NCBI RefSeq assembly: GCF_030315685.1
Contig: NZ_JASXSI010000002.1
Span: 248,001-312,000, forward strand
DNA from: Gordonia sp. ABSL11-1
GTDB lineage: Bacteria > Actinomycetota > Actinomycetes > Mycobacteriales > Mycobacteriaceae
Reading direction: 5' to 3'
Length of the DNA stretch: 64,000 nucleotides
The notes beneath the pieces are model-generated. The model ran no database searches, had not been told where the DNA came from, and saw only the letters and a list, made by a program, of their open reading frames with translations. Position numbers and translations under genes: made by a program. Below are positions 34,529 to 45,208 of this stretch, one piece after another (the first letter of the stretch is position 1; every line of letters begins with the position of its first letter).

Positions 34529-35760
34529 GTTTTGCGCTCGGCGTGGCGCTGTTCGCCGCGGCGCTGTTGTTGTCGGTGGCGTTGCACGAATGCGGCCACA
34601 TGTGGGCGGCCCAGGCGACCGGCATGAAGGTGCGACGCTACTTCGTCGGCTTCGGACCGACCGTCTGGTCGACCCGGCGCGGCGAGACCGAGTACGGGGT
34701 CAAGGCATTGCCCCTCGGCGGCTTCTGCGACATCGCCGGCATGACCCCCTACGACGAGATCTCCGACGAGGATCGCCCACGGGCGATGTACCTGCAGAAG
34801 CCGTGGAAGCGACTGGTCGTGCTGTTCGCCGGCCCCGCGCAGAACTTCATCCTCGGATTCGTACTGGTGGTCATCGTCGGTGCGATCTTGGGGCTGCCCA
34901 ACATCAGCAACGACCCGGTTCCGGCCACCGTGTCGAAGGTCGATTGCGTGCCGGGGAGTACGACGTATTTCACCGACAAGGCTCCGCAGTCGACGCCGTG
35001 CACGGCGGCCGCCGGCCCGGCTCAGATCGCCGGACTGCAGGCCGGCGACACGATCGTCGCCGTCAACGGGGAGTCGGTGTCGGACTACTCGCAGGTTTCC
35101 GAGAAGATCGCGGACTCGACCGGTCCGGTTGCGCTCACCGTCGACCGCGACGGTACGCAGCGCGAGTTCACGATCACACCGCAACCATCGAAGGTGACCG
35201 CTCCGACGCGTGACGGTGGCACCGAGACCCAGCAGACCCGCAAGGTCGGCATCGAGTTCAGCCCACCGCCGTCGATCAACCACTACGACGGTCTCGCAGT
35301 GATCCCGGGGTCGTTCTCGTTCACCGGCGACCTGTTCGTGGCGACCTGGGATGCGTTGTTGTCGCTCCCGACGAAGGTCAGCGCACTGTGGACCGCGGTC
35401 ACCGGGGGAGAACGCGCAGCCGACACCCCCGTCAGTGTCTATGGCGCGTCGGTGATGGGCGGCAAGGCCGTGGAACGCGGCGCGTGGGACACCTTCCTGC
35501 TGCTGCTTATCAGCATCAACTTCTTCCTGGGCCTCTTCAATCTCGTCCCGCTATTACCGTTGGATGGTGGGCACATGGCCATCGTCGGGTACGAGAAGGC
35601 CCGCAACACGGTGCGCGGATGGTTCGGTCGCGCCGCCGGCGGACCTGTCGACTACCTGAAGCTCATGCCGATCACCTACGCGGTGGTGATCATCATGGGG
35701 GGCTTCATGGTCCTGACCGTCACCGCCGACATCATCAACCCGATCCAGCTCTTCCAGTGA
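34525..35760 (+). CDS. rip1: Site-2 zinc metalloprotease (Rip1/RseP family)
   Basis: Intramembrane protease that cuts anti-sigma factors and other membrane substrates in regulated proteolysis; in mycobacteria Rip1 controls envelope and sigma-factor responses. The zinc motif H21-E-C-G-H25 lies in the first membrane helix, a PDZ domain follows ([20 protein letters not shown]), and LLPLDGGHM in a late helix gives the third ligand. 411 aa from GTG 34525, which overlaps the dxr stop (GTGA); a start at 34468 would run into dxr. Confidence 0.95.
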   Translation: MSFALGVALFAAALLLSVALHECGHMWAAQATGMKVRRYFVGFGPTVWSTRRGETEYGVKALPLGGFCDIAGMTPYDEISDEDRPRAMYLQKPWKRLVVLFAGPAQNFILGFVLVVIVGAILGLPNISNDPVPATVSKVDCVPGSTTYFTDKAPQSTPCTAAAGPAQIAGLQAGDTIVAVNGESVSDYSQVSEKIADSTGPVALTVDRDGTQREFTITPQPSKVTAPTRDGGTETQQTRKVGIEFSPPPSINHYDGLAVIPGSFSFTGDLFVATWDALLSLPTKVSALWTAVTGGERAADTPVSVYGASVMGGKAVERGAWDTFLLLLISINFFLGLFNLVPLLPLDGGHMAIVGYEKARNTVRGWFGRAAGGPVDYLKLMPITYAVVIIMGGFMVLTVTADIINPIQLFQ

Positions 35761-35840
35761 CCGGCCCCGATCGTCCGGACGGCGCGAGGCGACCGGACAC
35801 GTCGACACACCACAGCCCTTCGTCCTTCGAGGTGAATCAG

Positions 35841-37022
35841 ATGAACTCCCCAGGAGACGCGATCCCGATCGGCCTCGGCATGCCCGCCGGACCACCGCCC
35901 GTACTCGCCCCGCGTCGCACCACCCGCCAGATCCAGGTCGGTTCGGTCGGGGTCGGCAGCGACTTCCCGATCTCGGTGCAGTCGATGACCACCACCAAGA
36001 CCCATGACATCAATGCGACGCTGCAGCAGATCGCCGAGCTCACGGCCTCCGGATGTGACATCGTCCGCGTCGCCTGCCCGCGTCCGGAGGACGCCGAGGC
36101 ATTGCCGATCATCGCGAAGAAGTCGAAGATCCCGGTCATCGCCGACATCCACTTCCAACCCAAGTACATCTTCGCGGCCATCGACGCGGGGTGTGCCGCC
36201 GTCCGCGTCAACCCGGGCAACATCAAGGAGTTCGACGGCCGGGTCAAGGAGGTCGCGAAGGCCGCCGGCGCCGCCGGGATTCCGATCCGCATCGGCGTCA
36301 ACGCCGGATCGCTCGACAAACGGATCATGGACAAGTACGGCAAGGCCACCCCCGAGGCGCTCGTCGAGTCCGCGTTGTGGGAGGCCGGCCTCTTCGAGGA
36401 GCACGGTTTCGGCGACATCAAGATCTCGGTCAAGCACAACGACCCGGTGATCATGGTCGAGGCCTATCGGCAGCTCGCCGCGCAGTGCGACTATCCGCTG
36501 CACCTCGGTGTGACCGAGGCGGGGCCGGCGTTCCAGGGCACCATCAAGTCGGCGGTCGCGTTCGGCGCGCTGCTCTCCGAGGGCATCGGCGACACCATCC
36601 GCGTGTCCCTGTCGGCGCCGCCCGCAGAGGAGGTCAAGGTCGGCGACCAGATCCTGCAGTCGCTGAACCTGCGTCCACGCAAGCTCGAGATCGTGTCCTG
36701 CCCGTCGTGCGGTCGCGCACAGGTGGACGTCTACAAACTGGCCGACGCGGTGACCGCCGGGCTCGAGGGCATGGAGGTGCCGCTGCGGGTCGCCGTGATG
36801 GGTTGCGTCGTCAACGGTCCCGGCGAGGCGCGCGAGGCGGACCTCGGTGTCGCATCCGGCAACGGCAAGGGGCAGATCTTCGTCAAGGGCGAGGTCATCA
36901 AGACTGTTCCGGAGGCCGAGATCGTGGAGACCTTGATCGAAGAAGCGCTGCGGATCGCGGGTGAGTCGGGTGACACTGGTGAGGACAGGGAAGTGGGTTC
37001 ACCGGTCGTCACGGTCAGCTGA
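35841..37022 (+). CDS. ispG: 4-hydroxy-3-methylbut-2-enyl diphosphate synthase (GcpE)
   Basis: Penultimate MEP-pathway enzyme, an iron-sulfur reductase. TIM-barrel part ([38 protein letters not shown]) and C-terminal cluster domain with CPSC plus [11 protein letters not shown] supplying three Cys and a Glu. 393 aa from ATG 35841, with GAGGTG 6 bp upstream. Confidence 0.98.
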   Translation: MNSPGDAIPIGLGMPAGPPPVLAPRRTTRQIQVGSVGVGSDFPISVQSMTTTKTHDINATLQQIAELTASGCDIVRVACPRPEDAEALPIIAKKSKIPVIADIHFQPKYIFAAIDAGCAAVRVNPGNIKEFDGRVKEVAKAAGAAGIPIRIGVNAGSLDKRIMDKYGKATPEALVESALWEAGLFEEHGFGDIKISVKHNDPVIMVEAYRQLAAQCDYPLHLGVTEAGPAFQGTIKSAVAFGALLSEGIGDTIRVSLSAPPAEEVKVGDQILQSLNLRPRKLEIVSCPSCGRAQVDVYKLADAVTAGLEGMEVPLRVAVMGCVVNGPGEAREADLGVASGNGKGQIFVKGEVIKTVPEAEIVETLIEEALRIAGESGDTGEDREVGSPVVTVS

Positions 37023-37097
37023 GGCGGAACGCAGCGGGTAGCCGCCGACCGCGAGCTCCAGGACACGTTCGGGCCCGACTACTGCGGAGGAGCGTTG

Positions 37098-37934
37098 GTG
37101 CTGAAGCTGCTGGGCGACCGGCCACTCGGGGCGCGTGACGCGCCGGTGGTCGAACGTGTGCTGACCTCCGATCCCGTCGCCATGTGCATGGTCGCCGCCC
37201 GGTTCGAGTCGCACGGCATCAACCCACGTCTGCTCGGCGGTGAGCTGTGGACGACCGACGACCCCACCAGTTCCCTCTGCTTCTCCGGCGCCAATCTCAT
37301 CCCGCTGCTCGGTGCGCCCGGCGACATGGAGGGTTTCGCCGACCGTGCCGCCTCTGGCCCGCGCGTGTGTTCCTCCATCGTCGGGCGCGCGGAGATGGTG
37401 TTGCCGTTCTGGGAACGCATCGCACCGTGTTGGGGCCCGGCCCGTGAGATCCGTGACAGTCAGCCGCTGATGGCGCTGACCGACGCCCCCGCCGTCGCTC
37501 CGGACCCGCTGGTGCGGCTGGTGACCCTCGAGGACATGGATGCTTACCTGCCCGCCGCCATCGACATGTTCATCGGGGAGGTCGGTGTCGATCCGTGCGC
37601 AGGCGACGGCGGCCGGTCCTATCGCCGACGGCTGGCGTCGCTGATCACCGCGCAGCGCGTGTTCGCCCGGTTCGATCGCGGCGAGGTGGTCTTCAAGGCC
37701 GAGATCGGTTCGCTCTCACGCAAAGTCGGCCAGATCCAAGGTGTCTGGGTGGCCCCCGCCCGGCGCGGTGAGGGGATCGGGGCGAGCGGCACGGCCGCGG
37801 TCGCCGCCGCGATCATGGCGCACGGACGGACCCCCAGCCTGTACGTCAACAGCTTCAACCTGCCGGCCCGCGCGATATATCGCCAGGTCGGTTTCAGCGA
37901 GGTCGGCACCTTCGCGACGGTTCTCGTCGACTGA
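37098..37934 (+). CDS. GNAT acetyltransferase with DUF4081 N-terminal domain
   Basis: A 278-aa protein, homologue of mycobacterial Rv2867c. The N-terminal DUF4081 half precedes a C-terminal GNAT fold with the acetyl-CoA loop VWVAPARRGEGIG and the final NSFNLPARAIYRQVGF motif. The start is GTG 37098, 7 bp after GGAGG; TTG 37095 is possible. Part of the ispG-GNAT-PBP group; the substrate is unknown. Confidence 0.88.
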   Translation: MLKLLGDRPLGARDAPVVERVLTSDPVAMCMVAARFESHGINPRLLGGELWTTDDPTSSLCFSGANLIPLLGAPGDMEGFADRAASGPRVCSSIVGRAEMVLPFWERIAPCWGPAREIRDSQPLMALTDAPAVAPDPLVRLVTLEDMDAYLPAAIDMFIGEVGVDPCAGDGGRSYRRRLASLITAQRVFARFDRGEVVFKAEIGSLSRKVGQIQGVWVAPARRGEGIGASGTAAVAAAIMAHGRTPSLYVNSFNLPARAIYRQVGFSEVGTFATVLVD

Positions 37935-38016
37935 ACGGCTGCGGATCACCGGCAGATCACCGGCCTGGTTCGCCGATGTGCGCGCGTGGCGCACGGGTTT
38001 TCGCGTCTGTCCCCCA

Positions 38017-38030
38017 TATCATCGAGAACG
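38017..38030 (+). promoter_or_regulatory. -10 element before the PBP lipoprotein gene
   Basis: TATCAT (38017-38022), 8 nt, ATG 38031. Just upstream GATCACCGGC is directly repeated (37945-37965 area). Confidence 0.35.
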
Positions 38031-39869
38031 ATGTTGCAGATGAGACGGCGTGTGATCAACGTGGCCTGTGTGTCGGTGAGTGCTGTCGTGGCACTCGGGG
38101 TGGCCGGATGCGCCACGGCCGACGACGGTCCACGTCAGGCCGTCGAACGATTCCTGGCGGCCTACGGCGCCAAGGACATCGCCTCGGCCGCCGGCCTCAC
38201 CGACAATCCGGCGCAGGCGAGGGCGAACCTCGCCGCCGCGTGGGACGGACTGGCCGCGGAGAAACTCTCCGTGAGCACCGGCAAGGCTGCCGTGTCCGGC
38301 GACACCGCCGACATCGACGTCACCTATCGCTGGGATCTGCCGCGGGGTCGGGAGTGGACCTATCCGGCACGGGTCAAGATGATCCGGTCGTCCGGGAGCG
38401 GATGGACGGTGCGCTGGACCTCGACCGACATCCATCCGGATCTCGGTGCCAACCAACGTCTTTCACTGCGAATCCTGGAAGCGCCGCGGGCCACCGTCAA
38501 CGAGGCCGACGGGTCGGAGGTGATGGTCAACGGAACGGTCGTCGGAATCAACTTCGACGCCTCGACCGCAGCCGCGAGTGGTTCGGTCGCCGACTCGGTG
38601 ACCCGGCTCGTCTCGGTCCTGCGCCCGTTCGATCCCGCCCTGTCCGCCCAGAAGATCGCCGAGGAGAGCACCGCATCGGGCGCCCCGTACCCGATCGCAC
38701 GTCTCTCGCAGCGCGATTTCGATCGACTCCGCGATCAGCTGGCGATCCCCGGGGTGGTGCACAACGAACAGGCCGAACTCGTCGCCAAGAACCCCGGTTT
38801 CGCTCCCGCGCTGCTGACCGAGGTGAAGAAGGTCGTCGACAAGGAGGTCGACGGGCGGGTCGGCTGGCGTGTGGTGACCGTCAACCCCAACGGTCTCGAC
38901 GCCGACGTACTCGCCGATCACGCGCCCGAGCCGGCGCCCGCCGTCTCGCTGAGCCTGTCCCGGCAGGTGCAGACGGCGGCCCAGCGCGCCGTCGACGCCA
39001 CCAATCGCTTCCAGATCGCGATGGTGGTGGTACAGCCGTCGACGGGTCACATCCTGGCGGTCGCGCAGAACAAGGCCGCCGACCGCAGCGGTCCCATCGC
39101 CACCACCGGCCTCTACCCGCCCGGTTCGACGTTCAAGATGGTGACCGCCGCGGCGGCGATCAGTCGCAACCTCGCCCACCCGCAGACAATGGTGCCGTGC
39201 CCGGGCGAGATCGAGATCGGTCCACGCCGTATCCCGAACTACGATCGCTTCTCCCTGGGAACCGTGCCGATGCTGCAGGCCTTCGCGAGTTCGTGCAACA
39301 CCACGTTCGCCAAGCTCGCCAGCGAGATGGGGCCGTCGGACCTGGCTCACACCGCGGCATCGATGGGGATCGGGCAGCAGTACGACATCGCCGGTCTCGA
39401 CGCGGTGTCCGGGTCGGTGCCGATCGCGCCGGAGCTGGTGGCGCGCAGCGAAGACGGTTTCGGTCAGGGCAAGGTCCTGGTCAGTCCGCTCGGCCTCTCC
39501 CTGGTCGCCGCCACTGTGGCGCACAATGGCAAAGCCCCAGTCCCGCAATTGATCCTGGGTAAGCCGACGAAGGTGACCGGGCCGCAGCCATCGCTGTCGC
39601 CAGGGGTGGTGTCCGAACTGCGGCCGATGATGCGTGCCGTCGTCCAGCAGGGCACCGGCACCGTGATCGCCGGGCAGGGTGATGTGCTCGGGAAGACCGG
39701 TGAGGCCGAGTTCGCCGGCGGATCGCATGCGTGGTTCGCGGGCTACCGCGGCGACCTGGCCTTCGCCACGCTCGTGGTGGGGGGCGGCGACTCGAACAAC
39801 GCCGTCGCGGTGACGCGTGACTTCTTCGGGTCGTTGCCACCCGGGTACTACGCGGCTGCGCGGTCCTGA
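38031..39869 (+). CDS. Penicillin-binding lipoprotein, class B transpeptidase
   Basis: A 612-aa D,D-transpeptidase resembling Rv2864c. Lipoprotein signal with GVAGC (C27 lipidated), an NTF2-like/MecA_N domain (about 30-150), a PBP dimer domain, then the transpeptidase with S366-T-F-K (catalytic Ser and Lys), SSCN and GKTGE. It acts outside the membrane in peptidoglycan cross-linking. ATG 38031 is preferred; ATG 38040 (MRRRVINV) would also give a proper signal peptide. The gene order after ispG and the GNAT gene matches mycobacteria. Confidence 0.93.
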   Translation: MLQMRRRVINVACVSVSAVVALGVAGCATADDGPRQAVERFLAAYGAKDIASAAGLTDNPAQARANLAAAWDGLAAEKLSVSTGKAAVSGDTADIDVTYRWDLPRGREWTYPARVKMIRSSGSGWTVRWTSTDIHPDLGANQRLSLRILEAPRATVNEADGSEVMVNGTVVGINFDASTAAASGSVADSVTRLVSVLRPFDPALSAQKIAEESTASGAPYPIARLSQRDFDRLRDQLAIPGVVHNEQAELVAKNPGFAPALLTEVKKVVDKEVDGRVGWRVVTVNPNGLDADVLADHAPEPAPAVSLSLSRQVQTAAQRAVDATNRFQIAMVVVQPSTGHILAVAQNKAADRSGPIATTGLYPPGSTFKMVTAAAAISRNLAHPQTMVPCPGEIEIGPRRIPNYDRFSLGTVPMLQAFASSCNTTFAKLASEMGPSDLAHTAASMGIGQQYDIAGLDAVSGSVPIAPELVARSEDGFGQGKVLVSPLGLSLVAATVAHNGKAPVPQLILGKPTKVTGPQPSLSPGVVSELRPMMRAVVQQGTGTVIAGQGDVLGKTGEAEFAGGSHAWFAGYRGDLAFATLVVGGGDSNNAVAVTRDFFGSLPPGYYAAARS

Positions 39870-39946
39870 CCGGCGCGTCGGAGGCCGCCCGGTGGCCAGT
39901 GGACGTGACCCGATCGGTGTGAGGCGGATCGGCAGGCTCGCCGGGG

Positions 39947-40747
39947 TCAGGTGCGGCGAGGCACGATGATCGGCTGACCGGACTCCGGGTGATCGAGGAT
40001 CTCGACCGGGTGATCGTAGGTGTCGGAGAGCAGATCGGCGGTCATCACCTCACGCGTGGGTCCCTCGGCCAGCAGGTGCCCGTCCTTCATGAGCGCAACG
40101 CGATCGGCGTAGGCCGCGGCCAGCGACAGGTCGTGCACGACGAGCAGCACCGCCGATCCGCCGTCCCGGGCACCTCGCAGGATGTCGAGCACGGATTCCT
40201 GGTGATGGATGTCGAGTGCCGCCGTGGGTTCGTCCAGCAACATGACGGGTGCTTGTTGGGCGATCGCCCGCGCGATCGACACCCGGGCCTGCTGCCCGCC
40301 GGACAGCTGCGAGAACGGTCGGTCGACGATGTCGGCGAGGTCGCACGCGAGGATGGCGTCGTCGATGATCTCCGGGGACCGGACCGCCTCGGGTGTGCGC
40401 AACCAGGGGAAGCGGCCCATCTCCACGACCTCGGCCACGGTGAACGGGGTGTCGGTGCGGTTGTGCTGGGTCACGAAGGATCGGAGGCGTGCGAGATCGC
40501 GCGACGACGCGGTCGCCACCGCGCGGTCATCGATGTGCACGGTGCCGCGGTCCGGGCGGCGCAGTCCGGCGAGGACGGACAGCAGTGTCGACTTGCCGCA
40601 ACCGTTCGGGCCCACGAGCGCCAGCAGGGAGCCGGGCGCGACACGCAGCGAGACGTCCCGCACCACGTCACGGCCGCCGAGCGCGACGGTGATGTCGGTG
40701 GCGACGACGCCCGTCTTCGCCGCGGTCGTGCTGCTGGTCGCGGTCAC
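39947..40747 (-). CDS. hmuV: Haemin ABC transporter ATP-binding protein
   Basis: A 266-aa ATPase of the FecE/HmuV group that powers haem or siderophore import. Walker A GPNGCGKST near 50, signature LSGGQQARVSIARAI, Walker B VMLLDEPTAALD and the H-loop VVHDLSLA. GTG start overlapping the permease stop (GTGA). It converges on the PBP gene with a 77-bp gap. Confidence 0.93.
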   Translation of the reverse strand: MTATSSTTAAKTGVVATDITVALGGRDVVRDVSLRVAPGSLLALVGPNGCGKSTLLSVLAGLRRPDRGTVHIDDRAVATASSRDLARLRSFVTQHNRTDTPFTVAEVVEMGRFPWLRTPEAVRSPEIIDDAILACDLADIVDRPFSQLSGGQQARVSIARAIAQQAPVMLLDEPTAALDIHHQESVLDILRGARDGGSAVLLVVHDLSLAAAYADRVALMKDGHLLAEGPTREVMTADLLSDTYDHPVEILDHPESGQPIIVPRRT

Positions 40748-41832
40748 CAGCCGGCTCCCGCATGTCGGCTGCGGCGCAGCAGGAGGAAGAAGACCGGGCC
40801 GCCGATCAGGGAGGTGAACATGCCCAGCGGCAGGTCGGCGTCACCGAGCATGGTGCGTGCGGCCAGGTCGGCGGCGGTGATGACCAGCGCCCCGCCGACG
40901 ACACTCGCGGGCAGCAGGATCGCGTGCCGGGGGCCGACGATCAGCCGCAGCACGTGCGGCACGATGAGCCCGACGAACATGATGATGCCCGCGAATGCGA
41001 CGGCCGCGGCGGTCAGGATCGACACGAGCACGATGACCTGCCGTCGCACCAGTTCGACGTTGACGCCGAGGGAGGCCGCCTGGACCTCGCCGAGAGCGAG
41101 CAGGTCGATCTTGTGGACCAGGACCAGCGCGCCCGCGATGGCCGCGACGATGAGCGGTGTCGAGACCCACACCTCGTTCCAGGTGGTGCCGGCGAGGGAA
41201 CCCAACTGCCAGAACACGATCTGCTCGCGCGCCGCGGTGGACGCGGCGAAGGTCAGGTACGCGATGATGCCGAGGGTGAAGGCGTTCACCGCGATCCCGG
41301 TGAGCACCAGCATGATCGTCGACGTCCCACCGTCGCGTAGGGACAGCAGGTAGACCGACGCCGCGGTGAAGAGGCCGAAGACGAACGCCGCGCCGGCGAG
41401 AGCCCAGTCGTTCGCGGTGCCGCCGCCCAGGACGATCATCAGGCACGCACCGACCGCCGCGCCCGACGAGACGCCGATGATGCCCGGTTCGGCGAGGGGA
41501 TTGGCGAGCACACCCTGCAGCAGGCAGCCACCCGCGCCCAGTGCCGCGCCGACGAGCAGGCCCAGCACGATGCGCGGGAACCGCACGTTCCACAGGGCGC
41601 CTTCGCCGTTCGGATGCGACGGCAGCGGCCCGATGTCGAGATGGAAATGATGGGCGAGGCTGCCGAGGACCTCGATCGGCGGGACGCCGACCTGGCCCAT
41701 GCCCGCGGAGACGACGACGAGCACGGCGGTCCCGATCACGAGGACGGCAAGCACGATCAGGTTGCGCGTCCGGTGGCGGGCCCGTCGGGCCGCGGCGGTC
41801 GTCGACGGCCGGGTCGTCGTCGGGGCGCTCAT
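40744..41832 (-). CDS. hmuU: Haemin/iron ABC transporter permease (FecCD family)
   Basis: A 362-aa permease with about 9-10 membrane helices; SLAHHFHLDIGPLPS, GALWNVRFPRIVLGLLVGAA (the FecCD R-x-P-R motif) and the cytoplasmic coupling region FVGLIVPHVLRLIVGPRHA. ATGA-coupled to the binding-protein gene. Confidence 0.93.
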   Translation of the reverse strand: MSAPTTTRPSTTAAARRARHRTRNLIVLAVLVIGTAVLVVVSAGMGQVGVPPIEVLGSLAHHFHLDIGPLPSHPNGEGALWNVRFPRIVLGLLVGAALGAGGCLLQGVLANPLAEPGIIGVSSGAAVGACLMIVLGGGTANDWALAGAAFVFGLFTAASVYLLSLRDGGTSTIMLVLTGIAVNAFTLGIIAYLTFAASTAAREQIVFWQLGSLAGTTWNEVWVSTPLIVAAIAGALVLVHKIDLLALGEVQAASLGVNVELVRRQVIVLVSILTAAAVAFAGIIMFVGLIVPHVLRLIVGPRHAILLPASVVGGALVITAADLAARTMLGDADLPLGMFTSLIGGPVFFLLLRRSRHAGAGW

Positions 41833-42893
41833 GTGTAGATCGCCCTGGCCAGCGACGACAGGACCTCGCCGACGTCAGGACCGAACGCGAGGATCTTCGT
41901 CTCGTCCATCTGCACGATGCGGCGGTTGCGACCGGCGTCGGTCTCGGCGATGCCGGGCAGCGCGAGTACGCCGTCGAGACCGCCGACCGTCTCGGCACCT
42001 TGCGTCATCACCATGATCACGTCCGGGTCGGCCTTGATCATCGCCTCGGCGGTGATGGCCGTGAAGGCGCCGCTCAGGTCGGCGGCCGCTCCGGCATCGC
42101 GACCGCCGAGCGTCTCGATCAGGTCGTCGGCGCCCGATCCGGGACCGGCGAGCAGGATCAGGTTACGACCCCGGATGTAGACGAAAGCGATCGTCGGGTC
42201 GCCGGACGGCGACGGGACGAGCTTCTTCGCGGCCGCGACCTGCCGATCGGTGCGGGCCGCGAGTTGCTCACCCTGCGCGTCGACGCCGAGGGTGCGGGCC
42301 ACCGATCGGATCAGCGCGTCGTTGGACGCCAGGCTGCGGGTTCCCGCGAACACCACGACCGGCACGCCGGAGTCCCGGATCTGGTCGACGGCGGCGGCGG
42401 GCACGGTGTTCTCGTCGACCAGAACGACACTGGGTGCCAGGGCCAGGACCGACTCGGCGTTGAGGCTGTGACCCCGGTTGGTCACGACCGGCAGGCCCAC
42501 GGCCGACGGGAACGCCGTCGAGGTGTCGCGGCCCACCACGTGCGATCCCAGACCGAGGGAGAACACGATGCTCCCCAGGGTGCCGTTGATGTCGACGGCG
42601 ACGATGCGTGATGTGTCACGCACGGTGACCGCGCCGTAGCGCACCGAATCGACGGTGACCGGCAGCGACGGGGTGGGATCGTCGGCGACCGGGACGACGT
42701 CGCGCTGCGGCAACTCCGCAGTCTGCGGGCCACTGCGCAGGTGCGCCGTCGGTGCGACCGAGGACGTACCGACGGTCTGCTCGATCGGCTCGACGAAGCA
42801 CGCCGACGTCGAACCGACGAGCAGCAGGGCGACGGCGAGGAGCGCCAGACGCGTGGCGCCACGGCGCGCACCTGCGCCCGGTCCGTCGGTCAT
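41829..42893 (-). CDS. hmuT: Haemin/iron-siderophore substrate-binding lipoprotein
   Basis: A 354-aa periplasmic-binding (type III) lipoprotein: basic N-terminus, hydrophobic stretch [17 protein letters not shown] with C32 as lipidation site, then two lobes ([20 protein letters not shown] ... [20 protein letters not shown]). Close to corynebacterial HmuT, so haem is the likely ligand. The ATG at 42893 follows GAGGTGGG; the frame runs on upstream into the map region but without a better start. No IdeR box is obvious before it. Confidence 0.88.
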   Translation of the reverse strand: MTDGPGAGARRGATRLALLAVALLLVGSTSACFVEPIEQTVGTSSVAPTAHLRSGPQTAELPQRDVVPVADDPTPSLPVTVDSVRYGAVTVRDTSRIVAVDINGTLGSIVFSLGLGSHVVGRDTSTAFPSAVGLPVVTNRGHSLNAESVLALAPSVVLVDENTVPAAAVDQIRDSGVPVVVFAGTRSLASNDALIRSVARTLGVDAQGEQLAARTDRQVAAAKKLVPSPSGDPTIAFVYIRGRNLILLAGPGSGADDLIETLGGRDAGAAADLSGAFTAITAEAMIKADPDVIMVMTQGAETVGGLDGVLALPGIAETDAGRNRRIVQMDETKILAFGPDVGEVLSSLARAIYT

Positions 42894-43001
42894 ACCCACC
42901 TCGCCCGCACTCACGAGTCCTCCACTCATCGCACTCGACTGCCACCTTAGTTGTCGGCTGCGCGGTGCCCGCGCTGCCTCCGATCGTCCGGCGGTCAGCG
43001 A

Positions 43002-43014
43002 TACAGTGTGGGTC
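43002..43014 (+). promoter_or_regulatory. -10 element for leaderless map start
   Basis: TACAGT (43002-43007), 7 nt, ATG 43015. Confidence 0.45.
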
Positions 43015-43878
43015 ATGACTGTTCGCGCTGCCCTGAGGCCCGGCACGCTGTCGCCGACGCGCCCGGTTCCCGACTCGATCGAGCGACCGGAGTACGCCTG
43101 GAAATCCACGGTCGCCGAGGGCCACGAACCCTGGATCCAGACACCGGAGACCATCGAGAAGATGCGCGTCGCGGGAAAGATCGCGGCGAACGCCCTTGCC
43201 GAGGCCGGGCGGGCGGTGGCGCCCGGCGTCACCACCGACGATCTCGACCAGATCGCCCACGACTACATGGTCGACCACGGTGCCTACCCGTCTACGTTGG
43301 GCTACAAGGGTTTTCCGAAGTCCTGCTGCACGTCGCTGAACGAGATCATCTGCCACGGCATCCCCGATTCGACCGTGATCTCCGACGGCGACATCGTCAA
43401 CATCGACGTCACGGCCTACATCGACGGGGTGCACGGGGACACCAACGCCACGTTCCTCGCGGGCGATGTCTCCACGGAGGCGGCCGATTTGGTGGAACGC
43501 ACGCGCGCGGCGACCCAGCGCGCCATCAAGGCGGTGAAACCAGGACGGGAGCTGAACGTCATCGGACGGGTGATCGAGGCGTACGCCACCCGCTTCGGGT
43601 ACACGGTTGTGCGCGACTTCACCGGGCACGGGATCGGCGAGACGTTTCACAACGGTCTGGTCATCCTGCACTACGACCAGCCGGACGTGGACACGGTGAT
43701 CGAGCCGGGCATGGTCTTCACCATCGAGCCGATGATCAACCTCGGCGGCCTCGGTTACGAGATCTGGGACGACGGGTGGACGGTGGCCACCACCGACAAA
43801 CGGTGGACCGCCCAGTTCGAGCACACTCTGGTCGTGACCGACGACGGTGCCGATATCCTGACCCTCCCGGACGAGTGA
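43015..43878 (+). CDS. map: Type I methionine aminopeptidase
   Basis: Removes N-terminal Met from new proteins. 287 aa, with the 40-residue N-terminal extension of the actinobacterial MapB type. Metal ligands: the two Asp in [19 protein letters not shown], His in [11 protein letters not shown], Glu in FTIEPM and Glu in QFEHTLVV. Divergent from hmuT; the cobQ remnant starts 10 bp downstream. Confidence 0.97.
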   Translation: MTVRAALRPGTLSPTRPVPDSIERPEYAWKSTVAEGHEPWIQTPETIEKMRVAGKIAANALAEAGRAVAPGVTTDDLDQIAHDYMVDHGAYPSTLGYKGFPKSCCTSLNEIICHGIPDSTVISDGDIVNIDVTAYIDGVHGDTNATFLAGDVSTEAADLVERTRAATQRAIKAVKPGRELNVIGRVIEAYATRFGYTVVRDFTGHGIGETFHNGLVILHYDQPDVDTVIEPGMVFTIEPMINLGGLGYEIWDDGWTVATTDKRWTAQFEHTLVVTDDGADILTLPDE

Positions 43879-43888
43879 CCCCGACCGC

Positions 43889-45149
43889 GTGAAGGGCGCG
43901 CTGCTCGTCGGGGGCACCAGCTCCGACGCCGGCAAGAGCCTCATCGTCGCAGGTCTGTGTCGGCAGCTGCGCAGGCGTGGAGTCCGGGTCGCGCCGTTCA
44001 AGGCGCAGAACATGTCGAACAACTCCGTCGTCACCCCCGACGGAGGCGAGAACGGTCGCGCCCAGGCGTTGCAGGCCTACGCCTGTGGCCTCGCCCCGTC
44101 CACACGGTTCAACCCGGTGCTGCTCAAGCCCGGAAGCGATCGCCGATCACACGTGCTGGTGCGCGGCGGGCCGGCGGGCGACGTCGGTGCCCGCGGCCAT
44201 CACACCTGGCGATCACATCTCGCGGATCTCGTCGCCGAGGAATTGGCCTCGCTGCGAGACGAATTCGATGTCGTCGTCGAAGGTGCGCGGTTCGGTGGCC
44301 GAGATCAATCTCCGGGCCACCGACCTGGCGAACATGGGGCTCGCCCGCGCGACGAACCTGCCCGTCCTCCTCGTCTCCGACGTCGACCGCGGCGGCTCCC
44401 TCGCGCACCTGTTCGGTACCACCGCCGTCCTCGACGCCGACGATCAGCGACTCATCACCGGCTATGTCGTCAACAAGTTCCGTGACCTGGGTGGACGATC
44501 CCTCCGGCGTTCGATCCGCGGACCTCGTGGTGATCCCGGGCACCCGTGCGACGGTGTCCGACCTCGCCTGGCTCCGGGCCCGCGGACTCGATGCGGCGCT
44601 GGCGGCAGGGCGCGGGACGGGCGACCGGTGATCGGGATCTGTGGCGGGTTCCAGATGCTGGCCCGACGGATCGTCGATCCCGTCGAGTCCCGTGCGGGCG
44701 ACGTCGACGGACTCGGACTGCTCGACCTCGAGATCGTCTTCCATCCGGACAAGACCCTGCGCCAGGTCACCGGGACCGCGTCGGGCGCGACGGTCGCCGG
44801 CTACGAGATCCATCACGGCCGCGTCCACTCCTCGCGCGAACAGCCGTGGATCGTCGACGACATGCACGGTCCCGAGGGTGCGGTGCGTGGCGCGGTGCGC
44901 GGCACCCACTGGCACGGCCTGCTCGCCGCCGACGTCTTCGGCCGCGACCTGCTGCGCAGCGTCGCGGCCCAGAGCGGCCGTCCCGGCTTCATCGTGTCCC
45001 CGACGACGGTTGTCGACGAGATCCGCGCCGCGCAGGTCGACCTCATGGCCGATCTCGTGCAAGAACATCTCGACATGCCGCGTATCGAGGCCCTGATCTG
45101 CGGGGGAATCGACCCGGCGGTGCCCGTCGTCGGACATCACCTGGACTGA
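43889..45149 (+). pseudogene. cobQ: Cobyric acid synthase remnant (two frameshifts and an internal deletion)
   Basis: CobQ amidates adenosylcobyrinic acid diamide at four positions. The N-terminus is excellent ([37 protein letters not shown]) up to VVVEGA near 44288. One extra C near 44291 shifts [20 protein letters not shown] out of frame. After VVNKFR (about 44480) the text jumps, in another frame, to [20 protein letters not shown], so roughly 85 residues are deleted. A further shift near 44620 separates [11 protein letters not shown] from [17 protein letters not shown], the amidotransferase Cys region. The C-terminus to 45149 is otherwise intact. No single frame can give a working enzyme. 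Confidence 0.9.
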
Positions 45150-45196
45150 TCGTCGAACGACGTCGACGACCCGGGCCGCCACCGTCGGATCTCGCC

Positions 45197-45208
45197 TATC
45201 CTGGCCCG
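45197..45208 (+). promoter_or_regulatory. -10 element for leaderless start of the 45209 hydrolase
   Basis: TATCCT (45197-45202), 6 nt, GTG 45209. It decides the start, since the frame is open far upstream over the cobQ remnant. Confidence 0.5.

Noticed and set aside
42894..43014. IdeR box in front of hmuT
   Set aside because: CCACCTTAGTTGTCGGCT shares only a few bases with the consensus; too weak to annotate.
43879..43888. Cobalamin riboswitch upstream of cobQ
   Set aside because: Only 10 bp separate map and cobQ, and no B12-box-like sequence was seen before cobQ, cobO or cobA.
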